Assembly: GCA_042088665.1 (NCBI GenBank)
Contig: JBELMB010000025.1
Coordinates: 1 to 44,552, forward strand
Length of the DNA stretch: 44,552 nt
Source of the DNA: JBELMB01 sp042088665
GTDB lineage: Bacteria; Pseudomonadota; Alphaproteobacteria; Rhodobacterales; Rhodobacteraceae
Direction of reading: 5' to 3'
Shown here: positions 31,313 to 38,924 of the stretch, piece after piece
Layout of the letters: every line of letters starts with the position of its first letter
Position numbering within the stretch: the first letter of the stretch is position 1
Notes under the pieces: model-generated
Seen by the model: only the letters and a program-made list of their open reading frames with translations
The model's database searches: none
Told to the model about the DNA's origin: nothing
Program-made: the position numbers and the translations under genes

Positions 31313-33110
31313 CGCCCCTCCCGAATACCAAGTGCTCGCCCGGAAGTACCGGCCAGAGACCTTTGTCGACCTGGTCGGGCAGGACGCCATGGTGCGCACC
31401 CTGCGCAATGCCTTTGCGGCCGACAGGATCGCGCAGGCCTTTATCATGACAGGGATTCGCGGCACCGGGAAAACCACCACCGCCCGGATCATTGCCAAGG
31501 GTATGAACTGTGTCGGTCCGGATGGCACCGGCGGTCCGACGACCGATCCCTGCGGCGTTTGCGAGCCCTGCCGCGCAATCATGGAAGGCCGACATGTCGA
31601 CGTGATGGAGATGGACGCCGCCTCGCGCACCGGGGTCGGCGACATCCGCGAGATCATCGACAGCGTGCACTATCGCGCGGCCTCCGCCCGGTACAAGATC
31701 TACATCATCGACGAAGTGCACATGCTGTCGAAGAACGCCTTCAACGCGCTGTTGAAGACGCTCGAAGAACCCCCGGAGCATGTGAAGTTCATCTTTGCCA
31801 CAACCGAGATCCGGCAGGTGCCAGTGACGGTCCTGTCGCGCTGCCAGCGTTTTGACCTGCGCCGGATCGAACCGGAAGTGATGATCGCGCTGCTGCGCAA
31901 GATTGCCGAGGGCGAAGGCGCCCAGATCACCGATGAAGCACTGGCGCTGATCACACGTGCAGCCGAAGGCTCGGCCCGCGACGCCACATCGCTGCTGGAC
32001 CAGTCGATCAGCCATGGCGCGGGCGAAACCACGGCCGATCAGGTTCGCGCGATGCTGGGGCTGGCGGATCGGGCGCGGACCATGGATCTGTTCGAACGGA
32101 TCATGCGGGGCGATGCCGCCGGGGCGCTGTCCGAACTGTCGGGGCAGTATGCCGATGGTGCGGATCCTCTGGCTGTGCTGCGCGATCTGGCCGAGCTGAC
32201 GCATTGGGTTTCCGTGGTGAAGATCACGCCGGAAGCGGCGGAGGATCCGAGCGTCTCGCCCGAGGAACGCGCACGCGGCATGGCGTTTGCGGACGGTTTG
32301 GGCCAGCGGGTGCTGGGCCGGGCCTGGCAAATGCTGCTGAAAGCAATCGAGGAAGTGGCACAGGCGCCTTCGGCGATCATGGCCGCGGAAATGGCCTTGA
32401 TCCGCCTGACGCATGTGGCGGATTTGCCCTCTCCCGAGGAACTCCTGCGCAAGTTGCAGGACACGCCACCCCCTCCTCCGACGCAGGGCGGCATGGGCGC
32501 GGGCCAGGCCCATGGCGGGAGGCCCCGCGGGATGGCACCGGGAGGCGCTTCACGCGGGTCGGCCAGCGCTCCACAGGCCATCGCATCCGGGACTGCCTCG
32601 GCGGGAGGACACGTCAGCACCTCATCCGGTGCGGGGGCTGGCGGCGCAGCGCCAGCGCGAGCTGCGGATCAGGCGCTGGCGCAATACCCAAGCTTTGACC
32701 ACGTGCTCGATCTTGTCCGCGCCAACAGGGACGTGCGCCTGCTGGTCGAAATCGAAGCCTGCCTGCGGCTTGCAGCCTACCAACCCGGACGGATCGAATT
32801 CACACCGACCGAGGACGCTGACCCGCAACTCGCGGCCAAGCTGGGCACAGCCTTGCAACGCTGGACGGGCAACCGCTGGGTGGTCACCGTTGTGCCCAAT
32901 GCCACGACCCCAACGGAAGTTGAGCGCCGACAAGCGGCGGATCAGGCATTGAAAGACGAAGCGGCGCGGCACCCGCTGGTTCAGGCCGCGCTTGCAGCCT
33001 TTCCAAAGGCAAAGATCACTGCGATCAAGACCCATCAGGAGGCGGAAGCCGAAGCAGAGGCGGAAGGTTTGGCAGAGGTTGAGGACGAATGGGATCCTTT
33101 CGAGGAATGA
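31299..33110 (+). CDS. dnaX: DNA polymerase III subunit gamma/tau
   Basis: Clamp-loader ATPase subunit of the replicative polymerase, 603 aa. Seen in order: VLARKYRPETFVDLVGQ, Walker A GIRGTGKTTTAR, the zinc-binding cluster with CGVCEPC, EMDAASRTGVGDIREI, Walker B IYIIDEVHMLS, LKTLEEPPEHVKFIFATTE and the SRC sensor in VLSRCQRFDLR. After about residue 380 comes a Pro/Gly/Ala-rich linker, then the tau-type C-terminal domain, ending EVEDEWDPFEE. The start at 31299 begins MSDTSAPPEYQVL after AGGAAA. The long open frame upstream is not coding. It heads the dnaX, membrane protein, ybaB, membrane protein, recR cluster. Confidence 0.96.
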   Translation: MSDTSAPPEYQVLARKYRPETFVDLVGQDAMVRTLRNAFAADRIAQAFIMTGIRGTGKTTTARIIAKGMNCVGPDGTGGPTTDPCGVCEPCRAIMEGRHVDVMEMDAASRTGVGDIREIIDSVHYRAASARYKIYIIDEVHMLSKNAFNALLKTLEEPPEHVKFIFATTEIRQVPVTVLSRCQRFDLRRIEPEVMIALLRKIAEGEGAQITDEALALITRAAEGSARDATSLLDQSISHGAGETTADQVRAMLGLADRARTMDLFERIMRGDAAGALSELSGQYADGADPLAVLRDLAELTHWVSVVKITPEAAEDPSVSPEERARGMAFADGLGQRVLGRAWQMLLKAIEEVAQAPSAIMAAEMALIRLTHVADLPSPEELLRKLQDTPPPPPTQGGMGAGQAHGGRPRGMAPGGASRGSASAPQAIASGTASAGGHVSTSSGAGAGGAAPARAADQALAQYPSFDHVLDLVRANRDVRLLVEIEACLRLAAYQPGRIEFTPTEDADPQLAAKLGTALQRWTGNRWVVTVVPNATTPTEVERRQAADQALKDEAARHPLVQAALAAFPKAKITAIKTHQEAEAEAEAEGLAEVEDEWDPFEE

Positions 33111-33559
33111 CCTCGCCGCCAGCCGAAATCTTTCGAAGATTTCGGCCCGATTTCTTTGAAAGAAATCGGCTCCCCCTGATCGTTGCCCTGCTGCTGCCCG
33201 GCAGCGCCTCAGCTGAAGCCTGTGACACACTCGCCCCTGCCTGGGACGGCACCCGCGTCAGCGCCCTTGCCGAGGCGCTGGCGTTGGCCGGCTCCCTGCC
33301 CGCCCTTGCCTTGCTGATCGCCACCGCCTTCGTGGTGCGTTGGCGCAGCCAATGGGGCGGATTGGCCGTCACCGTGGGCTGGTCATGCCTCGTCTACGTG
33401 CTGGTGTTCTGGCGCGACCCCTCCGGGATGCGCGATTTGGCCATCCAGGAAGGCTGTATCGGGACACCCGCCTTGTTCATCGCCGCCGTGGCTGCGATAT
33501 GTATCGGAACGATAATCTACACCGCCCCCGCAGAGCGGCGGTCAAAGAATCAGGAGTGA
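33107..33559 (+). CDS. Small membrane protein of unknown function downstream of dnaX
   Basis: A 150-aa protein I do not recognise. The ATG overlaps the dnaX stop (ATGA, 33107-33110), suggesting coupled translation. The first ~20 residues are encoded by two adjacent hairpin repeats (33122-33169). LIVALLLPGSASAEACDTLAP then looks like a signal peptide or membrane segment. Two more hydrophobic segments follow (LAEALALAGSLPALALLIATAFVV and TVGWSCLVYVLVFW), and a last one (ALFIAAVAAICIGTIIY). No ATG or GTG exists between the repeats and the hydrophobic segment, so the repeat-coded start seems real unless a rare codon is used. ybaB follows six bases downstream. Confidence 0.6.
   Translation: MTSPPAEIFRRFRPDFFERNRLPLIVALLLPGSASAEACDTLAPAWDGTRVSALAEALALAGSLPALALLIATAFVVRWRSQWGGLAVTVGWSCLVYVLVFWRDPSGMRDLAIQEGCIGTPALFIAAVAAICIGTIIYTAPAERRSKNQE
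33122..33169. repeat. Two adjacent perfect inverted repeats inside a 5' coding end
   Basis: First: GCCGAAATCTT (33122-33132), loop TCG, AAGATTTCGGC (33136-33146). Second: CCGATTTCTT (33147-33156), loop TGA, AAGAAATCGG (33160-33169). Both stems are perfect. They lie just after the dnaX stop and in frame with the next ORF. I associate similar sequences with dispersed repeats in Rhodobacterales, from memory only. Confidence 0.75.
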
Positions 33560-33564
33560 CAGCG

Positions 33565-33909
33565 ATGCTGAAGGGTCTCGGTGGTATTGGCGACATGGCC
33601 AAGATGATGAAACAGGCGCAGGAAATGCAATCCAAGATGGCCCAGATGCAGGACGATCTGGCCAGCATCACTGTCACCGGTGAGAGCGGCGCGGGCCTCG
33701 TGAAGGCCACCGCCACGGCCAAGGGCGAACTCACCGGGCTGGAAATCGACCCAAGCATCTTTGTGCCCTCCGAAAAGGAAGTGGCCGAGGATCTGATCCT
33801 CGCGGCCGTCAAGGACGCGCAGGTGCGCGCCTCCGCGCGGGCCGAAGACGAAATGCGCAAGCTGACCGAGGCAATGGGCCTGCCCGCCGACATGAAACTG
33901 CCGTTCTGA
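33565..33909 (+). CDS. ybaB: YbaB/EbfC nucleoid-associated protein
   Basis: A 114-aa DNA-binding protein, a dimer with a tweezer-like shape in known relatives. Seen: MLKGLGGIGDMAKMMKQAQE, coiled helix MQSKMAQMQDDLASI, then TVTGESGAGLVKATATAKGE and LILAAVKDAQVRASARAEDEM, all family features. CAGGAG lies upstream of the ATG. The position between dnaX and recR is the conserved one in bacteria, though here extra membrane-protein genes stand on both sides. Confidence 0.94.
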   Translation: MLKGLGGIGDMAKMMKQAQEMQSKMAQMQDDLASITVTGESGAGLVKATATAKGELTGLEIDPSIFVPSEKEVAEDLILAAVKDAQVRASARAEDEMRKLTEAMGLPADMKLPF

Positions 33910-33921
33910 GGCGCCGTTCCC

Positions 33922-35025
33922 GTGGCTTTCGAACCTGCGCAGGATCGTGACTATGAGATTCCCGGAAACTGGGCGCGTTTTGGCGGCATCTTTGTCGGCC
34001 TGACGCTGGTGTCGGGGCTGGCCTATGCCGGCGCAGAGGTGCTGACGACCTGCGGTGTGCGCGATGCCATCCTGATCGTGATGGTTTCCCTGAACGCAAT
34101 CATTGTCTACGCCACGGGGTACATGTTGGCGCCACGCCTCGGCAAAATGTATGAACACGTGCCAGAGACCTCAGCCGACCCGCAGCGCTGGATTGCCCTG
34201 ACACTGGCCAGTCGTTGGGCGCTTCCAGCGGCAATGATCTGGGCACTGGTCGTGGCGCTTGGATTCTACATCTTTGATCCATGGGGGCGCCAGACCGCCC
34301 CTGTCGGCGAAGTCATCAAGCCGTTGCTCCCCTCGCTCGTACCGATGGGTGATCCGGGACCTCAGGAAATTTGCCTGAAGGAAACGCCACGCGCCCTGCT
34401 CAACGGGCTTGGTGCGCTGTTCATCTTTTGCGGCAACCTGATCATCGGCATGGCCGTCGCGGCCATTGTTCGGTTCTGGATCGTGGTGCTGGGCAAGCTC
34501 GATCTGATGGATCTGCGCATTCTGAACCTTTCGCACGAACCCCTTCCCGCATTGCAACGTGCCAACAGCCTGATCGTGATGGTCTGTGCGCTGGTGGCGT
34601 CACTGTCGATGATGGGGTTGATCCTGTCTGGCTTCGTGATCAGTGACACGCTGGCACTGCACGTTATGGGCACACTGATTGTTGTCATGGCGGCCTATGC
34701 CGTGCCGATCCTGCCCCTGTCCAACCGGCTCAGAGCGCTGAAATCCGAGGCGCTGGACCATGTGGAAACCCGCATCGAGGCACATCTGCGCGACCGCAGC
34801 GGGCTGCCGCCCCGCGTCGATGGGCCGCTCGCAGACCCCGAAACACCGGGTGGGTTCCGCCCTCTCGACTCGCTGCCGCCCCTTGATGTTCTGCTGGAAT
34901 CCCGCGACCTGATCCGCGCTGTGCGGACACTGCCCCCGGGGGGGCAAGTCTCTGTCTCGGCGGCAGCCATCGTCACGGTGCTGTCGTTCATGCCGGCCGT
35001 TCTGGACAAGATCCTCAACGGTTGA
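33922..35025 (+). CDS. Polytopic membrane protein of unknown function
   Basis: A 367-aa inner-membrane protein without a domain I recognise. It has about seven hydrophobic segments: near residues 20-37, 48-69, 98-117, 158-191 (long, perhaps two), 215-240, 243-265, and a final one near 345-360. A hydrophilic stretch of about 65 residues lies between the last two. GTG is taken as start at 33922, 13 bases after the ybaB stop with GAGG upstream; no ATG occurs nearby. The reading direction and tight spacing put it in the dnaX-recR transcript. Confidence 0.65.
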   Translation: MAFEPAQDRDYEIPGNWARFGGIFVGLTLVSGLAYAGAEVLTTCGVRDAILIVMVSLNAIIVYATGYMLAPRLGKMYEHVPETSADPQRWIALTLASRWALPAAMIWALVVALGFYIFDPWGRQTAPVGEVIKPLLPSLVPMGDPGPQEICLKETPRALLNGLGALFIFCGNLIIGMAVAAIVRFWIVVLGKLDLMDLRILNLSHEPLPALQRANSLIVMVCALVASLSMMGLILSGFVISDTLALHVMGTLIVVMAAYAVPILPLSNRLRALKSEALDHVETRIEAHLRDRSGLPPRVDGPLADPETPGGFRPLDSLPPLDVLLESRDLIRAVRTLPPGGQVSVSAAAIVTVLSFMPAVLDKILNG

Positions 35026-35076
35026 CGCAACCCGCGCGTCCCTGAACTGCGCGCGCAAACAAGGTGAGGCAAGCCA

Positions 35077-35670
35077 GTGTCTGGCGCGAATTCCATCGAG
35101 ACGCTGATCGACCTGATGGCCCGGCTGCCCGGCCTCGGACCGCGCTCTGCCCGTCGCGTCGTGCTGCACCTGATCCGCAAGCGGGGTGCGCTGTTGCGGC
35201 CCTTGGCGCAGGCCATGACGGAGGTCTCGCAGACCGCGCGCGAATGTCTGAACTGCGGCAACATCGCGACGGATGACGTCTGTCCGATCTGCACCGATGA
35301 AGCCCGCGCGACAGGGGTACTTTGCGTTGTCGAAGAGGTCGCGGACCTCTGGGCCTTGGAGCGTGCGCGCGTCTTCAAGGGGCGCTACCACGTGCTGGGC
35401 GGCACACTGTCGGCGCTGGACGGCGTCGGGCCAGAAGAACTGCGGATTCCGCGGCTGTTTGACCGGCTCGCCAACGAGAGCATCAGCGAAGTGATCCTCG
35501 CGCTGAACGCAACAATCGACGGACAGACGACCGCACATTACATCGCCGACCAACTGGACGGTCAGGTCACACTGACCTCTCTCGCGCAGGGCGTGCCCAT
35601 CGGTGGAGAACTGGATTACCTCGACGATGGCACCATTTCCGCCGCCCTGAATGCGCGCAAACCGCTCTGA
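35077..35670 (+). CDS. recR: Recombination mediator RecR
   Basis: A 197-aa DNA repair protein that, with RecO and RecF, loads RecA onto SSB-coated DNA. Seen: LIDLMARLPGLGPRSARRVV (helix-hairpin-helix), zinc finger CLNCGNIATDDVCPIC, Toprim domain LCVVEEVADLWALE, YHVLGGTLSALDGVGPEEL, and the C-terminal SLAQGVPIGGELDYLDDGT. The length is as usual. The start is GTG at 35077 (MSGANSIETLIDLM); GTGAGG lies upstream. Confidence 0.95.
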   Translation: MSGANSIETLIDLMARLPGLGPRSARRVVLHLIRKRGALLRPLAQAMTEVSQTARECLNCGNIATDDVCPICTDEARATGVLCVVEEVADLWALERARVFKGRYHVLGGTLSALDGVGPEELRIPRLFDRLANESISEVILALNATIDGQTTAHYIADQLDGQVTLTSLAQGVPIGGELDYLDDGTISAALNARKPL

Positions 35671-35885
35671 TCAGGGCCAATGCACCGCAGCTGGCGCGAT
35701 TGTGCGGGAGCCTGCGCCCCCCACTTGGAACCTGTCTGGCGCAACCCACACCAAGATGCGGCCGCAAGGTCCGCGCCATGAGGCGGGACCAGAGCAACTG
35801 CGCGCGACCGCTGTCATGGATGGCCCGTTGACACCGGTAGGGTGCGATGCATCCCGCGGCTGGGCAGATTTCGCGCCTTGACGTG

Positions 35886-35932
35886 CCGCCCCATCGCAAG
35901 CCCGCCCCATCGCAAACCCGCACTGTCGCAAG
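35886..35932. repeat. Degenerate 15-16-bp repeat, three units
   Basis: CCGCCCCATCGCAAG (35886-35900), CCCGCCCCATCGCAAA (35901-35916) and CCCGCACTGTCGCAAG (35917-35932). It lies in a spacer, 20 bases before a terminator of the opposite-strand gene. Confidence 0.65.
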
Positions 35933-35951
35933 GCCCCCCCTCCCGAAATGC

Positions 35952-35977
35952 AAAAGGGCGCACCGGATGGCACGCCC
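35952..35977 (-). terminator. Rho-independent terminator of the trcR-like gene
   Basis: Read on the minus strand: GGGCGTGCC, loop ATCC, GGTGCGCCC, then TTTT. The 9-bp stem closes fully if two G-U pairs are counted. It lies 33 bases after the stop of the minus-strand gene that starts at 36777. Confidence 0.75.
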
Positions 35978-36009
35978 CTTGAAATCAGTTCAAAAGCGTT
36001 GCGCGGTGC

Positions 36010-36777
36010 TCAGCGCGGAGCTTCGTCCTCGTCCTTGTCGTCGTCCCCGCCACCGGGCAGGTTGAAGAAGCTGTCGGCATCCAGGTAATCCTGTTCGGAT
36101 TTGCCGTCCTCTTCGTCGTCGCCCCGCGGATCAGACAGCGAGAAGCTTTCCAGCCCCTCCATGTTGGAAGGCAGGCGTGGCTCTGACGGCTCCATGTCGA
36201 GGCTCTGCTGGGTTGAGACCAGCTTGCGGCGCTCGTCATCGGTCATCACCGCTTCCCTCGCAGCGGCGGCCTTGGCCACGGCTGCGTCCAGTTCGGACTG
36301 CCTGCACAGACCCAGCGCCACAGGATCGATAGGCTGCATGTTCTGGATGTTCCAATGCGTGCGCTCGCGGATGGACTGGATCGTCGGCTTGGTCGTGCCG
36401 ACCAGCTTGGCGATCTGGCCATCCGTCAGCTCCGGATGGAACTTCACCAGCCAGAGGATCGCGTTCGGACGGTCCTGACGCTTTGACAGCGGCGTGTACC
36501 GCGGGCCGCGGCGTTTGTCCTCGTCACGGGCGGCCGGATTGAACTTCAGCTTCAGCTTGTAAAGCGAGTCCTTTTCCCCGCGGTCGATTTCTTCCTGAAC
36601 CAACTGGTTGTTGGCAACCGGGTCAAAACCCTTGACCCCGACCGCCACGTCCCCGTCAGCGATGCCCTGGATCTCCAGCTCATGGAAGTCGGTGAAATCG
36701 GCGATCTGCTTGAACGTCAGCGTGGTGTTGTCGACCAGCCAGACGGCGGTCGCCTTGGGGTGCAGCAGCTTGGACAT
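36010..36777 (-). CDS. trcR: DUF1013 family protein, cell-cycle transcriptional regulator TrcR-like
   Basis: A 255-aa protein of the alphaproteobacterial DUF1013 family (PF06242), which I recall being named TrcR. Seen: LHPKATAVWLVDNTTLTFKQ, FTDFHELEIQGIADGDVA, then AILWLVKFHPELTDGQIAKL and GTTKPTIQSIRERTHWN, which look like helix-turn-helix DNA-binding segments. The tail (last ~55 residues) is acidic and Asp/Glu-rich, ending DDDKDEDEAPR. AAGGAGAA lies before the ATG at 36777; the frame continues to 36915 without support. It is a single-gene transcript with its own terminator. It stands divergent from RNase T2. Confidence 0.85.
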   Translation of the reverse strand: MSKLLHPKATAVWLVDNTTLTFKQIADFTDFHELEIQGIADGDVAVGVKGFDPVANNQLVQEEIDRGEKDSLYKLKLKFNPAARDEDKRRGPRYTPLSKRQDRPNAILWLVKFHPELTDGQIAKLVGTTKPTIQSIRERTHWNIQNMQPIDPVALGLCRQSELDAAVAKAAAAREAVMTDDERRKLVSTQQSLDMEPSEPRLPSNMEGLESFSLSDPRGDDEEDGKSEQDYLDADSFFNLPGGGDDDKDEDEAPR

Positions 36778-36928
36778 CTGTCTTCTCCTTTGGTCGTGCG
36801 GCGGGCAAAGCCTCTCCCGGTCCCGGGCGCTGGGGCCTCGGGGGGATCCGGTGGTGTCCGGATCGGCTTGCCGTTGTCGGGAAACTGGCGCTTGGTATAC
36901 TGACCCCGAACCCAAAGGGAAAGAAAAA

Positions 36929-37561
36929 ATGCGTTTTGTGATTGTAAGCCTGCTGAGTGCCGCCTTCGCCCTGCCCGCCGCCGCGGATGGCGAGAAGTCA
37001 GGCGTGTTTGACTACTACGTGATGGCCTTGTCATGGTCGCCCAACTGGTGCCGGGTCGAAGGCGATGCGCGCAACGCCGAGCAATGCGAAGAAGACTTCG
37101 GCTGGGTACTGCATGGGCTCTGGCCGCAGTTTCACCGCGGCTGGCCCGCCTATTGCCCCACCGTCGAACGCGCCCCGTCCCGCGCGATGACCCGCGACAT
37201 GGCGGATATCATGGGCTCTGGTGGCTTGGCCTGGCACCAGTGGAAGAAACACGGTGTCTGCTCGGGCCTGTCGGCGCGGGACTACTACAGCCTGTCGCGA
37301 GAGGCCTATGGTCAGATCACCCGCCCGGCGGTGTTCCGCAAGCTGGACAAGCCGGTCAAGGTGCCGGCCTCCGTGGTCGAGGAGGCCTTTCTCAAGGCCA
37401 ACCCGGGGCTGGAGGCGGACATGCTGACGATCACGTGTCGGGACGGGTTCATTCAGGAGGCGCGGGTCTGCCTGTCCAGGGATCTCGACCCAGTGCCCTG
37501 CGGGCGCGATGTGATCCGCGATTGCCGCATGGATGACGCACGGTTCGAGCCATTGCGTTGA
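36929..37561 (+). CDS. Secreted ribonuclease T2 family protein
   Basis: A 210-aa RNase with an N-terminal signal peptide (about residues 1-19, AFALPAAA before the cut). The two active-site segments are present: CAS I LHGLWPQ with His62, and CAS II WHQWKKHGVCSG with His108. The Glu usual in CAS II (EWxKHG) is Gln104 here, a change I believe occurs in some bacterial members; both histidines remain, so activity is plausible. Several cysteines suit a periplasmic or extracellular protein with disulfides. GGGAAAG lies upstream of the ATG. Likely role: use of external RNA as a nutrient. Confidence 0.9.
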   Translation: MRFVIVSLLSAAFALPAAADGEKSGVFDYYVMALSWSPNWCRVEGDARNAEQCEEDFGWVLHGLWPQFHRGWPAYCPTVERAPSRAMTRDMADIMGSGGLAWHQWKKHGVCSGLSARDYYSLSREAYGQITRPAVFRKLDKPVKVPASVVEEAFLKANPGLEADMLTITCRDGFIQEARVCLSRDLDPVPCGRDVIRDCRMDDARFEPLR

Positions 37562-37595
37562 CCCCGCAGCAAAAGCGCAAGGAAGAGAGCAGGTT

Positions 37596-38093
37596 ATGTC
37601 CTTTTTGAGAGGGGCTTTTGCCCGGTGGGCCGGGGTCGTGAGAATGGTTTTGACACTTGGCCCAACACTGGGCAGCGTGCTTGTCGCACAAGAAGTCGCA
37701 CCCGGCGCAGGTCGGAATGACCCAAACGCACATATGGATCTTGTCATGACCCTGCAAAAAGCCCTGCAGGACCGAAACTGCTACCTCATGCACATCGACG
37801 GGGACTGGGGGCGTGGATCAAGGCGCGCTTTGCGCAATTTTCTGGACCTTGCAGAACGCGATCTGGACACCTTGGACCCCAGCCTTGATGCGCTGATGAT
37901 CGTGCGCAGCGTGGACGTTGCCTGCCCAACCCCGCCGAAGCCCAAGCCCCGCTGCGCAGGGCCTCGTACTACGACGGGAGGCGCGTCAGAGACCGCGTCA
38001 CGCGGATGCGGTCCTTTTCAGCGCGACCCGAACGATCCCGGCATGAGACCAAGGCCGAGTGGACCAAGCTTCAATTCGACCGCGTTTCGATGA
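37596..38093 (+). CDS. Secreted protein with peptidoglycan-binding-like repeat
   Basis: A 165-aa protein. The hydrophobic N-terminus (FARWAGVVRMVLTLGPTLGS) looks like a signal peptide or anchor. The middle, LQKALQDRNCYLMHIDGDWG then RGSRRAL, matches the pattern of peptidoglycan-binding domain units that have DGDWGxGSRRAL. The last ~50 residues are Pro/Gly/Ser-rich and of low complexity. It lies 34 bases after the RNase T2 gene on the same strand, so co-transcription is likely. Function is unknown. Confidence 0.6.
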   Translation: MSFLRGAFARWAGVVRMVLTLGPTLGSVLVAQEVAPGAGRNDPNAHMDLVMTLQKALQDRNCYLMHIDGDWGRGSRRALRNFLDLAERDLDTLDPSLDALMIVRSVDVACPTPPKPKPRCAGPRTTTGGASETASRGCGPFQRDPNDPGMRPRPSGPSFNSTAFR

Positions 38094-38174
38094 CGCCGAC
38101 GCGTTGATCGCCTCAGCGCTTTCGATTGACCCGACCTGCGCGCGCCACTCTGTTCCGCAGCGGCATTCGCCTGT

Positions 38175-38825
38175 CTAGAACCGATAGCCAAACTGCATCA
38201 CGTCCCGCGACAAAAGCTGGCCGACCATTTCGGCAGATTCGTCCGTGTAATACGTCCGGTAATCCGGATGCCGGTGCGAGCGGTTCAGATGATCGAGGCC
38301 CGGCACAAATCCCAGATGCTCGATCAGCGGCTCCATATCGGCGCGCCAATGTTCCAGCCGGATATAAAGCTTGCAGCGTTCATAGCCCATCCAATCGGCC
38401 ATATAGCTCGCATAGGGCGCGTTCCGCAGTTGCTGCTGTATCTGCAGGTTGTTGATGAACAGGTCAAAAGTGGTCATCTGCGCAATGCGCACCGCAGAGT
38501 GCTCAAAAGTCTGCATGCGCAACCAGTTGTAGTAACTGACCAACCGGTCCCACGGGTTGCGAACCATCGTAAAGCAAAAGTAATCGTCCAACTCGTCGTC
38601 ATCGACGAGCCCTTCGATGTCCTGAATGGTCGAATGCTTCCACAGGCGGCCCGCGGCCTTTTCCTGCAGTTTCTTGACCCTTGGGCGGCGTTTCTTGGCC
38701 TTTGGGGTGTCCCCAACGATGATATCGCCTCGCATGGAACGGTCCTCCAGCGCCGAGGCAAGCGAGGTGCCGCCGGTCTTGGGAACGTGGATAAAAATGA
38801 ATTTGCGTCCGGGCGAAATAATCAT
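38175..38825 (-). CDS. Sulfotransferase family 2 protein
   Basis: A 216-aa PAPS-dependent sulfotransferase-like protein. The 5'-phosphosulfate loop is FIFIHVPKTGGTSLASAL (about residues 10-27), and the 3'-phosphate-binding segment is FTMVRNPWDRLVSYYNW. YIRLEHWRADMEPLIEHLG and LNRSHRHPDYRTYYTDESAE are typical of family 2 proteins related to carbohydrate sulfotransferases. No signal peptide is present, so it is probably cytoplasmic. The acceptor is unknown; cell-surface polysaccharide or lipid is possible. Its start is divergent from the acyl-CoA synthetase gene, 99 bases away. Confidence 0.82.
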   Translation of the reverse strand: MIISPGRKFIFIHVPKTGGTSLASALEDRSMRGDIIVGDTPKAKKRRPRVKKLQEKAAGRLWKHSTIQDIEGLVDDDELDDYFCFTMVRNPWDRLVSYYNWLRMQTFEHSAVRIAQMTTFDLFINNLQIQQQLRNAPYASYMADWMGYERCKLYIRLEHWRADMEPLIEHLGFVPGLDHLNRSHRHPDYRTYYTDESAEMVGQLLSRDVMQFGYRF

Positions 38826-38924
38826 GCTGGTACATTAACCGGCTTGCCTCAGCGGGGAAATCCCCTTTATTCCCCCACAAGACCAGCGCAACATTATTGC
38901 GCAAAACCACCAGTGGAGGCACAG

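Larger units (their letters stand above)
35671..36009. other. 339-base convergent spacer
   Basis: Between recR and the convergent trcR-like gene. It contains a degenerate threefold repeat (35886-35932) and the terminator of the minus-strand gene (35952-35977). A short plus-strand frame (35651-35881) begins inside recR and has no domain. Nothing else is seen. Confidence 0.6.

Noticed and set aside
31053..32513. Upstream extension of the ankyrin-gene frame to a 1017-residue ORF antisense to dnaX
   Set aside because: The translated part shows no domain and mirrors the GC-rich dnaX codons. The ATG at 31052 has a strong AGGAGGAA site and begins the conserved protein.
36010..36915. Upstream extension of the TrcR-like frame to 36915
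   Set aside because: The added residues are basic, of low similarity to the family, and lack a ribosome site. ATG 36777 follows AAGGAGAA.
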